64,000 bases of DNA from Stictocephala bisonia (GCA_035578905.1 JAQJVL010000004.1:2582082-2646081); one strand, 5' to 3'; positions 24,071 through 35,215 are shown, counted from the first letter of the stretch. Numbers and translations: made by a program. The notes: generated by a model from the sequence alone, not told the origin.

Positions 24071-24276
24071 AAGTTTGTTGGGCGTTGTGAATGAAAATGA
24101 AAGATTACGTTCACCATTAGCAAAACCAAGTGCACCACCTGAAGCAGTGGAAGACCCCCCAGAACTGCCACCTCGACTTCAGGCTTCAGTAGCATCTCGA
24201 GGAGAAACCCCAGTCCTCAGGCTCTCTAGTAATAGTAACTTTGAACTTTGTTCATCTAGAACAGACATTGAACATT
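24071..24276 (+). CDS. Lnk: SH2B/Lnk exon: proline-rich linker between PH and SH2
   Basis: A 206-bp exon with acceptor ctctag (ending 24070) and donor gtaagt at 24277. It is entered in phase 2 and left with one base over. It encodes a low-complexity linker containing PPEAVEDPPELPPRLQ, a PxxPxR-like SH3-binding stretch also seen as PPELPPR in vertebrate SH2B1, then a Ser-rich segment ending SSRTDIEH. Linkers in this family vary in length, so a skipped or additional small exon in the neighbouring long introns cannot be excluded. However, the phases on both sides match without one. Confidence 0.9.
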
Positions 24277-24640
24277 GTAAGTATCATTTTTATACAATAT
24301 TTCTCTGTCTAATAATTTTATATTCTACAGCCATGATTTGAAATAGTGTTCAGTGCATTGATAAAACCTGTGATATTGTAATTTGGTTTTTTTTTTTCAG
24401 AATGTCCCCCAATATAGTAGTAAAGATATTCTACCAGTCTAGAACTAAACTAGACTTAAAAACAACTTATAATACCTTTGATATTAGTCACATAGTTTTG
24501 ACCTATAAGAAAATAATAAGCGCCATCACTTTAATTATCAACTGGTCCATTCTGGTATAGGTTAGGTTTTAAGCATATCCACCATAGGTTGTTAGGTTAT
24601 TTTGGTTAGGTTAGGATTAAATAAATATAAGTTGATGTAT
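24277..24640. other. Intron start, nothing recognised
   Basis: Beginning of the 11.8-kb intron after the linker exon. Contains several TTAGGTTAGG-like words near 24555-24620 adjoining the LINE 3' end; no coding potential. Confidence 0.45.
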
Positions 24641-24963
24641 TACTTATATTTATATAGGCTAGGACTATGGAGTCCTCTCTTACACCTAACCATTATTACT
24701 AAATATTCCATTAATTTACAATTGTAAATAAATTGATATGAATTGTTACAGTTTGTAAAAAAATATAAAAGTAAATAAATGAATAACTTATATAACATGA
24801 AAAGTAGTAAAACAATAAATTATTAAATGAAAATAAATTAAATATCAACAGTATTATATATCAACAACATGATATTTTAGGAAGTGCATATTTACGTCAA
24901 ACTTAGAAAAAGAAAGAAGAAAAATATTAAATTCAAACATACATCATCTTGCATACCGTACCG

Positions 24964-25155
24964 TTAGTTTATAATACCCACCGCCGTGATGCCGTCAGTC
25001 TCCAAGGCCAAAAGCAAGCCCATTACCTCAGCTGGAAATTGATCGCGCCGGTCAATGCCTCTGGTGTGATCAAGTAGACTGTTCCATAGTCGGCAAGTTG
25101 ATACTGCAAAAGGGTTGTTGTATACTAAAAATCTATGATTGGGAATCAACAACAA
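24964..25155 (-). pseudogene. LINE copy A: RT C-terminal tail
   Basis: About 63 residues, NHRFLVYNNPFAVSTCRLWN then LLDHTRGIDRRDQFPAEVMG, the last segment of a LINE ORF2 where a conserved Trp-Asn (xxxWNxL) motif precedes the end. A stop follows directly, at the correct place. It is homologous to the RT ends at 11.6 kb and 16.2 kb. Confidence 0.75.
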
Positions 25156-25511
25156 TAAAGATTGTTCGTGGCACTAATTTCTGAAATATAAGAGAAATGC
25201 TTGGGACAGATAGGCAAGAGAGTCCTTAAGAAGAACAAAATGCAAAGTGGAAAGTGTATGAAACTGGTGAAGCTGATTCAGTTTTAAAATAAATAGGATG
25301 TTAAAAAAAAGGCGTTACATGATCTCTTTGCCGAAGATCGAAAAGAAAACGAACACAGTAGTTTTGTGCACGTTGTAATCTGTCCGAGAGCTCAACCATC
25401 ATTGACAACAACTGAGCGGGAAAGTAGAGATGAGAAAATTAAATATTTATATCTAAATTGATTCAAAGGACCAGGGAATTTTATATTAAAAAACGCCCAA
25501 AAAGTTAATGT

Positions 25512-26215
25512 CTATAGAGAGAGAGAGAGAGTGGATAATTTGTTGTTACAAAATGGGACCAAATGTCGAGCAATATGCTGATGCTTACAAAAATTAATAA
25601 TGTCACACACATGAAATGATGGAACAGTACCTTGTCCAATATTCCGATTAGATGAGGGAAGGTCCGGAGACAACCGTTGGTGAGGCGGTAGCAAGGTCCA
25701 CCAATGTCCTGGTGCAATGGAGGGAAACGCAACGAACGACAGTTCTCACTTCATTTCATCTTGAGTCTTCTTGGCACGAATCGCGGTAGAACGCCTTCGC
25801 AATGTTCATCTGCCACGGAAGCGCGCACAAGGAAGTTCTAGAGGATCTTGAAGCACAGATTATAGCTGGAATTCACACAAGAACTGACTTTAACGGGATT
25901 AAATATGAATGATTGAGACTTTACAAGAGATATTAAAAGACGTTTAAGAGTGGTTAATAGAGATTTAGGGATAAAATATAGAGACAAACGAGGCAGAGGG
26001 CCTCAAAAAGAGAGAAATTATGTAAATTAGAGGAGTATGTGCCGAAAGTGCGCTGTGAGACAGGGACGTTACCAGACTGGCGTAGACACTGCGTCGCTGC
26101 AAAACCGTTTTTAGAACAGTGCATTCCAACCAATCAGATTCAAGACAACTGACTACGTCATATCGCCTGATTTATATCGCTTAGAAAGCGCTATCCCCCT
26201 CTCTCTCTCTCTCTG
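25512..26215. mobile_element. Possible TIR element bounded by (GA)n and (CT)n
   Basis: The left end has (GA)8 followed by TGGATAA (25516-25540). The right end read inverted has (GA)8 followed by GGGGGATAGC (26190-26214). The matching order, microsatellite then GGATA, suggests long-decayed or short inverted termini around a 0.7-kb insert in LINE copy A. The interior is less AT-rich than its surroundings and shows no recognisable protein. I could not find a target duplication, so the call is tentative. Confidence 0.4.
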
Positions 26216-26559
26216 TTGAGATGTTTCAAATTAAAAAATAAGACGACAAAATGCGCTCTTGGCTTAAAAACTATTTCTTAATGCTAAAGTGCTCACACAT
26301 TAATTGGTATTAGAAAACCTTAAAATATAAGTACTGAACAACAACATTGCAGTAATGAAAGTGAGGAAAAATTGTGTCTTTACGAGCATTACTTTCATGT
26401 TCAGTGGCAAATAAAGAGTAAATATTTTAAGACTGTGAATCTCAGAAAATACTCAGTATCAATATTCATATTAGTTATAGTTCCAAGCAATTCAGTTACA
26501 GTACAGCATACAAATGAGCATTAGAGTATTTATTAACGTTTGATGTCATTAATGTAGAT

Positions 26560-27915
26560 AGAAAAAAAAAAGGGCCAAGGACAGAATCTTGAGGCACGCC
26601 TCGAGTAATAGATTTTCAGGACTGTTTAACGCCGATTAGACAAGTAGGACCTCATCCAGACAATGCATCCAACAGAGAACCCCATCGAAGAAAGTTTTAA
26701 AAGAAGAAGATGATGGTAAACGCAATAAAACGCCTTGGAAAAATCAAAAAGGGTTAAAATTAAAATTTGTTTTTCATCTATCGCATATAGAATATCATCA
26801 GTAATTTTTAAAAGGTACTGCGATAAGAACAAAATCCAAACTGAAAGTTAGAGAGCAATCTATTGGACTCAAGAAAAGAAGCAATTTGTTGATAAACTAC
26901 TCTCTCAAGACATATAGGGCAGATCAAATATTGATGTGTCTATAGTCAGATGGGTTCCTAAGAGAGAATATTTTTGGAAGGGGTCGCCCAATGGCAGATT
27001 TCCAACTACAGTATGACCTTGGTTTTCCGCCCTAATGTGGTGAAGGTCAAGCCAGATACGATAAAATCCGGATAAAACATAATAAATAACTTGTTTGTAT
27101 TGGAGTTACTGATAACAGACAGCACGTGTAGTTTCATGAGATGCACCGCATTTTGCAGCAATTGTAATGAAACGAACGATGTTTATTACGATCGCCAACT
27201 CCGACGCTGCTTGTGGGTGTGTACGTAAAATGAACTGTTCCACTTCCCCCAATCGCGAAATGGACCCTTCCAGCCAGACATACTATACAAAAGTAAACAA
27301 CATTGTCTGTTCGGATCTTCATGTGCATTATTACGCAGTAACAAGCGACCGCTTATTGAGAGAGGGTGACTAGTCAATACAGCGCCTGTAATTTGTGAAA
27401 TGCAAAACCGAAATCTCGTGTACGACATTTGCGTTTCAAAACTGAAAGGATCTTCCGATTAATTGTAATTTTATCTTATAAATAATTATTATTGTTATCT
27501 ACTTGCCTAACCGGATGAAACGGACAGACGGATAAAGCGAGGCCGGATAATCGAGGTTGTACTGTAGTTGAAAATTTAGATGATAAAAGTGATTTGTTAA
27601 AAATAGCTGCAATCACAGGAATTACTATGGGAAGAATATATTTGATGATTTTCATAGGAATTTTATCATCCCCAACCGCACTACTGGATATCCTCAAAAT
27701 CGCACCTAGTATGTCAGCCTCAGTGACATATGTAGATGAAAACGACTCTGAACAGGAACCAAAGACACACTTCTCAACTCACCAACGTAATCACAAGTGC
27801 CAGAAATATCAATAGGGATATCAACGAAATAGTTGTTGATAAGGTTCAGATCCATATTAATTGGCTTATCACTTCTTGTTTTCTCGATGCCAAGCTGCTT
27901 TAAAGCCTTGACCAT
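26560..27915 (-). pseudogene. LINE copy A: reverse transcriptase, fragmented
   Basis: Antisense fragments carry ILTLFDFSKAFYCVYHHLLL (RT motif with the first catalytic Asp; 26626-26832) and, just left of it, a GVPQDSVLGP motif around 26580-26610. On the other side of the pogo-like insertion come SSSAVGDDKIPMKIIKYILP and IAAIFNKSLLSSKFS (27580-27697), the start of the RT fingers. The YADD motif is not readable. The N-terminal linker continues at 27706-27915. Confidence 0.78.
27009..27564. mobile_element. Pogo/Tigger-like MITE nested in LINE copy A
   Basis: Ends CAGTATGACCTTGGTTTTCC (27009) and inverted CAGTACAACCTCGATTATCC (ending 27564) with TA on both sides (27007-27008, 27565-27566). The LINE RT frame is interrupted exactly here and resumes on the other side. 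The 556-bp interior is non-coding. The TIR is related to, but distinct from, those at 6306 and 9591. Confidence 0.88.
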
Positions 27916-28036
27916 AAAGATTTAGTTGATTGCTGAACTGAAAAGTTTCTGTAATAAAACCTAATTTTAGAACTACGCAGTTCTTGCTTTGTTCTATTTC
28001 TTAAATATTTGTATTGAATCCAGTCATTAGCAGACT

Positions 28037-29000
28037 TTATCCCCTTTGCTTTACGAAATCCAGAATCTCTTTGCCTCTGCAGTTGACGAATATAACCTGT
28101 AATCCAAGGTGCAGGCTGTCTGGTGATTGCTTTGTCACTAATGGGGCATGATGATCACAAAGAGAAGATACAAATAAGTTAAACTTATTGACCATAATAT
28201 CAACATCATTAGCGATAAGAATTTCATTCCAATTCAATGTACAAGCATGGTTAAGAAGAGCTTCCTGGTTTAAATTTTTTAAATTCCTAAAAGTTTGGGA
28301 CAATCAAGGATTATATTTGGGAGTAGACAGCCTGTACATACACAGAATATCAGATCATGCTTGGAAAGACCAGGAGCAGAGTGTTGTCTGTGATGCGCAA
28401 CGTGGTCAAGGTCGGCGACAGACATTACATACAGCCATGTGTTTGTAGTAGCAGTATGGTGAGTAGCAGTCAGAGGCAGTATGGCAAGGTTACATGAGTG
28501 AAATAAGTTATTGAAGTGAGTTTTGTCGTAGTTATGTCATGCCGATAAGGAGCTATATTATTGATAAGGCATTGCTCGAATTTCACAAGAAGCCCCACAG
28601 TTGGTGGCCTGTAGTAAACTGCTACTAAACAATGTGTTCCATTAGAACTAATATCAATAAGCATATAATCAGTACATACCAATCTGGAGTTATCGGAAGA
28701 ATAAATAACAGATACAGGAAGATGTGATTTAATATAAATGGCGACTCCCCCTTCGCCTCTAGAAGTACGATAATTTCTATAAATATTATATCCATGCAGT
28801 TCAACGCTCTTATATGGGGCTTAATCCAGGTTTCAGAGACTAAAATTATATCAAATTGAGGAGCTTCGAATACGGTGCAAAATTCGTCGATGTGACAGTA
28901 GAGTGACTGAGTGTTGACATGAGCTAATTTAAGGAGATAAAGTTTGTCTAAGAATTTGGGGGAGAGAAGCCTTGTCAGAGCGCCGATAAAGGGCAGGAGG
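28037..29000 (-). pseudogene. LINE copy A: endonuclease region
   Basis: Reading the minus strand, VELHGYNIYRNYRTSRGEGG and VAIYIKSHLPVSVIYSS lie near 28690-28800. They are followed by YMLIDISSNGTHCLVAVYYR and a PPTVGLLVKFEQ segment (28470-28682), then the link to RT with ALLNHACTLNWNEI (28037-28303). This is the order of APE-endonuclease blocks. Frames change between blocks, so it is non-functional. Confidence 0.8.
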
Positions 29001-29698
29001 GTCAGGGCCTTGCACGATGAAATGAAATGAAAAACGTTTTATTTAGTGAGGCAAAGTTAGGACCATTAAGTCCTCTCTTACACTTAACCTCATAAAGAAA
29101 ATTCAATACAAAACTATAATGAGTATATTTAAAGAGTTCTTACGAGTTCACTTCTGCTGAGCACATTATTTACAAATCAAACAACAATACATAATTAGAG
29201 TTATAAAATAATAAAATTAAACATCAAGCCTGAAAGAACATAAAACAAAGAACTATTACTTACATGAAGAAAAAAAAATAAATAAAAACTATTCCGGAAA
29301 TTGACCACAACAAACACACATCACACATACATTCAGTCCAACATTGAAAGTACGACTGAGGCCTACAACCCCCACGAATCCGCCGACAACCACTCCCTCA
29401 GTGCCGCAACAAACCGAGCTCGACAATCAATATTTCGAATTGAAGGATCAAGTTTATTCCACAATCTGCAGGCATTGACAGTAAAAGATCTATTGTAAAG
29501 TGCTGTTCGATGAGCTGGAATAGTTAACATTGATCAAATCTGACATGTGTCCGGATTACTGATGCTGAAGTTAAAAATAACATTTGTACTAAATAGGAAG
29601 GATTTTTGGATTGCTATACTCGTATAACTTTAGTAAATTTAAACGTCTGAAGTAAGGAGTGATTTTTGAGATCGAGTTGATATTGGTTACTTAAATAT

Positions 29699-30053
29699 AT
29701 TCAAATTATTAAATTTTCAATAAAAACCAATAAATTTTGATTTCAACTAGGCCTTTTGCCAGCAAAGCTAATTGAAATCATCAGGCAACACAACTTTATT
29801 TAAATATTGTATCCATGCAGTTCAACGCTCTTATCGTTAATATGGGGCTTAAGCCCCATATTAATGATAATTAAATTATTAATAAATAATAATAATAATT
29901 AAATTATTAATAAATAATTTAATATATTATTTATTATATATCACACTAATATGAATAAAGTTATGTTGGCTGATGATGCCAACTTTGCTGGCAAAAGGCC
30001 TAGTTGAAATTAAAATTATTGGATTTTATTGAAAATTTAATAATTTGAATATA
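29699..30053. mobile_element. Foldback element with central 40-bp palindrome
   Basis: Arms of about 80 bp are inverted copies: TTCAAATTATTAAATTTTCA…GGCCTTTTGCCAGCAAAG on the left, the complement ending at about 30053 on the right. Near the middle (29832-29871) an almost perfect 40-bp palindrome centres on GGGGCTTAAGCCCC. Left of the palindrome, 29803-29850 matches part of the endonuclease region of LINE copy A (28782-28825). The rest is (TAATAAATAAT)-type AT-rich filler. No protein coding. Confidence 0.75.
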
Positions 30054-30171
30054 AGGAGTGATATGTTAATCTCGACAGAGAGTGAAATTATAACCTAGAC
30101 AGTAGGTCTGCGCTTGTTGAAGCTTATCTGAAAGATGGGTAGGCATGTCATTGATGACAATGTCACAGTAG

Positions 30172-31000
30172 TCAAAGTGGTAAATAGAGAGTTTTCGCTA
30201 GCATAATCTTAACATCTAAAGGTAAACAGTTATAATATCTCTTAAGAGTGTGAATACCAGCAAAAACCCTATTACATGTTAAAGATACATGATCAGACCA
30301 TGTAAGTGTAGTATTCGTAAGGAGTCCCAAGTTCTTAATTTTGTCACAGTAGTTAAGTGAATTATTATCAATAGAGATGCGAGGTATTGTATCAAGATCA
30401 ATCTGTGTCATCAGTCTGTTATTTCCAATAATAATAGGTTGAGTCTTATTGTTATTCAGTTTTAAGCTGTGTCTGAACACCCACTCAACAATAGTAACGT
30501 CAGAATGCATTATATCAACCCCTTCATTTTAGTTTGATACATCAACGTGAGAGTATATTTGTAAGTCATCAGCATAAAGGTGATATTTACAGTGAGAAAG
30601 TCTGTTGGACAAGTCATTGATGTACAGAGTAAACAGTAGAGGTCCAAGTACAGAGCCCTGAGGGACACCTTTGGTTATACTTCCCCAACTAGAGTATTTG
30701 TTATTCACATGTACACGCTGACGCCTGCCAGTCAGATAGGACTCAAACGGGAAATACTGTCAGACGAGAAACCAAGATGAGAAAATTTCACTTTGAGAAG
30801 TGGATGATGGACACAATCAAACGCTTTGGAAAAATCAAATGGAGTGAGCAATGTCACTTGTCTGTTGTCCATCCTTTTTCGGATATCCTCAGTGATACAT
30901 AGCAGTGCAGTGATGGTGCTGTGATTTCTCCGAAAACCTGACTGAAACTTACTAAGAAGGAAATTACTAGAGAGATAATTTATACCAATACCAATGTACG
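30172..31000 (-). pseudogene. LINE copy B: reverse transcriptase core and C-terminus
   Basis: Antisense frames give, from right to left: KFQSGFRRNHSTITALLCI, FDFSKAFDCVHHPLLKVK (first catalytic Asp), the PKVSLRALYLDLYC/ GVPQGS-region, and HLYADDLQIYSHVDV (YADD pair) near 30545-30600. The thumb follows (LKLNNNKTQPIIIGN, NLGLLTNTTLTWSDHV; 30172-30510). At least one frameshift separates core and thumb. Catalytic residues are retained. Confidence 0.85.
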
Positions 31001-31219
31001 TGTATGGGTGGGCGGGTGGGTCAATACCAATGTACGTGAATGGGTAGGCCGGTGGGTCAATACCAATGTACGTGTATGGGTGGCCGGTGGGTCAATATCA
31101 CTGTACGTGTATGGGTGGCCGGTGGGTCAATATCACTGTACGTGTATTGGTGGCCGGTGGGTCAATATCAATGTACATGTATGGGTGGGCGGGTGGGTCA
31201 ATACCAATGTACGTGTAAA
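30981..31219. repeat. Minisatellite, about 7 units of 35-37 bp
   Basis: The word TGTACGTG recurs at 30995, 31031, 31068, 31103, 31138, 31173 (as TGTACATG) and 31209, giving units of 35-37 bp of the form CAATACCAATGTACGTGTAT followed by GGGTGGCCGGTGGGT. It interrupts the RT of LINE copy B. The open frames across it are repeat artefacts. Related single or double motifs in the opposite orientation occur at about 40150-40290 and 63490-63600. Confidence 0.9.
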
Positions 31220-31345
31220 AAAGTGGTCTAATAAACGATTTTGTTGTATTATTTCTGATTGAATTAAATTCTAATTAAAATACAAAGTTTGGAATTACTG
31301 GGAACTTTTTAGATTATTTTATTTTAGTTGGAATTTAAATCATTA

Positions 31346-31900
31346 TTTAAGCATACTTGCTGGTGAACAATCCTCTCAAGACATTTAGAGAGTGCAGGTA
31401 AGATACTGTTTGGTCGGTCGATAATCAGATGGGGAAGATAGAGATGACATCTTGGCGACTAGCCGAACAATCGCTGATTTCCAGGCAGATGGGAATATTG
31501 AGGTTGCAATTGATTTGTTCAAGATTGATGTGATAACAGGTAAAACTGCAGGGATTATGACTTTTAATCATCGTCTTGGATTTATGGACATCATTCTCAT
31601 TTGTCATAGTTAAAATAAAATATGAATCACGAGGAGCTATAAGCTGAGTTCTTAGATGATCTGAAAATACGATAGCCCCATCAGGGGTTTAGTATAAGAA
31701 TTATTAAGCTCATTAAGATTTACTGAGATGGGACTATCAGGCTTAATCCTGGACACCCCCAACTTCTTAATCATACGCCAGCGTTCAGTAGATGATTTAT
31801 TTTCAGTGAAATATGTACCTAGCTCTTGAACTTCGCAATTCTTGTTTAACTCTATTTCGTAGATGTTTATAAACATTTCTATCAATAAGGTCCTTAGTCC
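31346..31900 (-). pseudogene. LINE copy B: region between endonuclease and RT
   Basis: Minus-strand pieces such as NIYEIELNKNCEVQELGTYF and KSSTERWRMIKKLGVSRIKP (31652-31885) form the linker before RT. LPALSKCLERIVHQQV (about 31345-31400) is the RT fingers. The coding order is right but frames are broken by stops near 31610 and 31640. Confidence 0.7.
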
Positions 31901-32110
31901 TCTTAAATTTTCTGTGGATAGAGTTATGATGAGCCATTAACTGACAAATGGTAGGAGTGATTCAAGGGGCTGGTTGCTTAGTTATTCGTTTGGTTACAAC
32001 GGAGGCATGTTTGTCCAAAAGATTAAGAAGAATATAATTGAAGTTGTCGACCATAGTTTTAACATCATTAGCAGATAGAACTGTATCCCAATTCAAATTT
32101 CTAGCATCTA

Positions 32111-33074
32111 CTAAAAGGCTAGCAGGGTTAATGCTTTTAAAATTTCAAAAGAAACAAACTTAGGCACGTGCTGTGGCGATGTGACTTTATAGACACAGTA
32201 CAGATGATTATGTTTTGATATCTCAGGGACAGACAACTGGCCATGATGTGCAATTCGAGTTGAGTCACTAACCGCTAGCAAGTCAACCAAGGTGTCAGAG
32301 TGATCAGTGTGGTGAGTGGGCTGAAAAGGGAGTAAAGTTAAGTTACTTGAGTAAAACATATTGGTAAGTTATCGTTTTTCATACGTTTCACGTCCAAGTA
32401 AATCAGTATTAAAATCACCCATCACAATGACATGACTATATCAAGACATCAGTCTTAACATGACACTTTTGAATTCTGCCAAGAAGCCAACTTTAGGTGG
32501 TCGATAACAAAGTCCAAGAAGCAAGTGAACACCATTAAGTGAAATATCCAGAAACATCCACTCAGGTCGAAGTGGTCTTGAGGTGTCGGAGATCTCCAAC
32601 ACCTTTGTAGTAATAGAAGACCTGATGTAAGCTGCTGTGGCTCCGCCTCCAGCAAATAGAGTCATTACGATAAAGAGTGTATCCTGGTATGTCTACAGAA
32701 GCTGAGGGTATGTGAGGCTTAAGCCACGATTCAGATATAAGAATATAATCATAAAATGGAGTTCTAAATGGTAAGTGTATTTCATCAAAATGACAAGGTA
32801 CAGACTGAGCGTTAATATGAACTATCTTGCAGACATGGCGATAAGGTGATAAGGAAAAATAAAGAAGTTGTTCAGTAGATATGTCGGGCACGGACATGGC
32901 GGTGTCATCAAGACCCTGTACCGAAGAAAAGTGCGACGGACCACACGGCACCACAGATGGCAGGACAAAGCTGGATTTCACAAACACACATAAATTCAGC
33001 AGCACAGTCATACATAAAATTAAAATAAATGAATATATAACATAAAACTTAAAATCAATGTGCACACAGAGCAT
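32111..33074 (-). pseudogene. LINE copy B: endonuclease domain
   Basis: The N-terminal block is VCKIVHINAQSVPCHFDEI (the catalytic Asn is in HINAQS), then YILISESWLKPHIPSASV (catalytic Glu), DIPGYTLYRNDS, the middle block PEWMFLDISLNGVHLLLGLC and the YRPP motif, and the later block HHTDHSDTLVDLLAVSDSTR with its Asp. This is a full set of APE-endonuclease motifs, spread over three frames between 32111 and 33074. A short hydrophobic leader open up to 33074 is probably not part of the protein. Confidence 0.85.
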
Positions 33075-33080
33075 GTTTTA

Positions 33081-33904
33081 TACAGGCACGCTTAGGTGAC
33101 AGTTGCCTGTACTCCTGTATGATATTAAATTACCATATTTACATATAAAAAGAGAAATTTATATACATATCAATGTTAAGTTATTTGCATAACCTTATAC
33201 CACGGTGGTCAGATGTGATGAGGCCAAGCAGGCATATGACACTCGGCACCAAAATTAACGGTAACACATTTACATGCTCACCATTCACACAATTAAACAT
33301 AAAATAAAAATTTGAAATTGAAAAGAAACTAAAATTATATTTACAGATACAAGCAGCCACTATTACATTCATAATACATCGACATGCTTAAGACTTGTGC
33401 CGGCTCATAACAACCAACAATAAATCAAGTGGGCTGATTGTCTAACACTATAAAAGTAAATAAACAACTATGGTAATAGAACTACAATAAACAATCCTAA
33501 ATACATTTCTTTTAATTTAGTTTGAAATAAAATGCTATTTCTTTGAAAAATTACGATTAAAATGAAAACAATATGGATTAATCAAAACCAGTACTGGTTA
33601 GAAAGAAAAAAAATTGACTTCAAACTTAACGATACTCTTAATAATACATAAATAATTAAATATAACACTATGGAAGTTTAATAGCATAGTTTAAATAAAC
33701 TATTGTTCTTATACCCATAACTAATGAATTATAAAATGACCTGGGTAATATTAGTGTTGGTGAGAATAGATTTTATTAAATTTATTTATAATTTTTGTTA
33801 GTGATTATTGCAGGGGTAATTGCTATGAAAAGAACTGAACTAAATAATTAATTATTATTAGGTTGAAGAACGATTCAGTAAATAATAGCAATTAAAAAAA
33901 ACAT
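33081..33904. other. AT-rich sequence between LINE ORF2 and foldback element
   Basis: No recognisable coding. It may be the inter-ORF or 5' part of LINE copy B, because ORF1-like sequence follows on the same strand after the foldback element; this is inference only. Confidence 0.4.
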
Positions 33905-34611
33905 ATTATATTAGAGGTTTATATTACCTTATATTCAGTCAAGTGGCCCAACACGTCGTCAGATGGCGACCGGTTTCGACTACCTCATTTAGTCATTTTC
34001 AAGCCAAAAATACATAAAATCTTCACTCTTGTAAGATTGTCATAAGTCTTGAAAAACACTGACACACACAGATGGATGACACACACAAAAAAAACACAAA
34101 GCGGATATTTATCACGACTAAAATATGACAGATGCACGGTCGGTACACGGCGCAGGTGATGTAGGTTGCAAGTCTAGACTGACACTGTGACCTTGGATAA
34201 TCTTGCTCCCACTCCCCTTCTCAAAGTTCTTATCAGGTACCTTACATTTTGTTATGATTCCCTCGATGTTAGAGGCTGTTTCATAAAGAAGGTTCAATTC
34301 AAAGGAGAATTTTTCATTTAGAATAAACTGGGTTTGTTGTTTTCCGGCCTTGTAAATGTGGTATTTCTCTATCGTGTCCAAATATCTACCTCTGTGTATC
34401 TGTAATTTCTAAATTTTTTCAATGCTAGAATAATGCTGTATCAATGCTGTGTGTCAGTGTTTTTCAAGAATTATGACGATCTCACAAGAGTGAAGATTTT
34501 ATATATTTTCGGCTTGAAAATGACTACATGAGGTAGTCGAAACCGGTCGCCATCTGACGACGTGTTTGGACACTTGACTGAATATAAGGTAATATAAACC
34601 TCTAATATAAT
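33905..34611. mobile_element. Foldback element with TIRs of about 165 bp
   Basis: The left arm starts ATTATATTAGAGGTTTATAT (33905). The right arm, ending 34611, is its near-perfect complement. The arms stay similar inward past the motif ACGTCGTCAGATGGCGACCG and the GGTTTCGACTACCTCA block, to CAGTGTTTTTCAAG at about 34450. The interior of roughly 370 bp has no transposase. It separates LINE ORF1-like sequence on the right from the LINE ORF2 on the left, so it is a later insertion. Confidence 0.85.
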
Positions 34612-34799
34612 TAGACAGTGGTCCGGAGGCAATACATTATGAAAAAACATTAATATACTAGCAAAAATAGGTGAAAAAAATAATTATAAAATAATCAGAA
34701 ACATAGTGTACAGTAATCGATATGGAAAACATATTTAATGTTAATTTAATAAAGTATTTAGTTAATATAGATTAAAAGAAGAAAAATATAACATTACTA

Positions 34800-35215
34800 G
34801 TCTGTATAACGCCAAATTATTGTGGCAAGTCTTTCAATTTAGTCACCATCCCCTTCTGTCCGGTCTTGTCCACCCAGAAGACTTGTCCGTCACTTGACCA
34901 GCAGCTGCGCGGTCCATGGATCTCGAGTGCCCTCCGATAGACCTCTTGCCGCTGCGCCGTCAGGTCCTCTCACCACCACGCACGTTGCTTTCAGCTTCTT
35001 TTTGGCCGCAAACACCAACCGCCGAACATTATGATTAACGAAGCAGACAATGATCATCCTGGGTCGGTGTTTGCCATCCGGTGACGGTGGGAGTCTCTTT
35101 CCAACTGTGTCCGAACAGCTAATCGACACCTCATCAAGGTCCACTGCCAGTTTGTCGTGGCACAGCCACACTATCTGCTGATCAGTGTGTTCTCCCCCTC
35201 CTAGAATTCTATAGA
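34800..35215 (-). pseudogene. LINE ORF1 C-terminal fragment
   Basis: Antisense frame 34890-35171 reads VSISCSDTVGKRLPPSPDGK, HRPRMIIVCFVNHNVRRLVF and AAKKKLKATCVVVRGPDG. This RPxIV-F-xxxxxRxxVFxAKKxLK pattern is characteristic of the C-terminal region of ORF1 in CR1-like non-LTR elements. The remaining frame continues left as TSLLGGQDRTEG in a frame with a stop. Its orientation and position fit the 5' ORF of LINE copy B. Confidence 0.65.

Larger units (their letters stand above)
24640..29016 (-). mobile_element. LINE copy A, near full ORF2, interrupted twice
   Basis: Minus-strand LINE whose 3' end carries AGTCCTCTCTTACACCTAAC (24675), shared with LINE copy B at 29070 and with 45.9 kb. Pieces in order from the 3' end are: RT C-terminus (24964-25155), RT core (about 26560-27000), RT N-terminal part (27570-27915), and endonuclease (28037-29000). 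It is interrupted by a GA/CT-bounded insert (about 25512-26215) and a pogo-like MITE (27009-27564). Frames are broken by several stops and shifts, so it is dead. The 5' end abuts the tail of LINE copy B. Confidence 0.82.
29017..33080 (-). mobile_element. LINE copy B (same family as A), ORF2 nearly complete
   Basis: A second minus-strand LINE directly head-to-tail with copy A. Its 3' tail is (TGAAA)n at 29017-29033, followed by the family 3' sequence AGTCCTCTCTTACACTTAAC at about 29070. RT C-terminus lies at 30172-30510, RT core at about 30510-31000 and beyond, endonuclease at 32111-33074. It is interrupted by a foldback element (29699-30053) and a minisatellite-bearing insert (about 30976-31345). 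ORF1-like sequence at 34.8-35.2 kb may be its 5' part. Multiple stops make it inactive. Confidence 0.82.

Noticed and set aside
25505..25732. Minus-strand ORF starting MRFPPLHQDIGG
   Set aside because: No recognisable similarity, includes the (GA)n run, and lies inside a probable insertion in LINE copy A.
31008..31262. 84-residue repetitive ORF
   Set aside because: Artefact of the 35-37-bp minisatellite; open in more than one frame.
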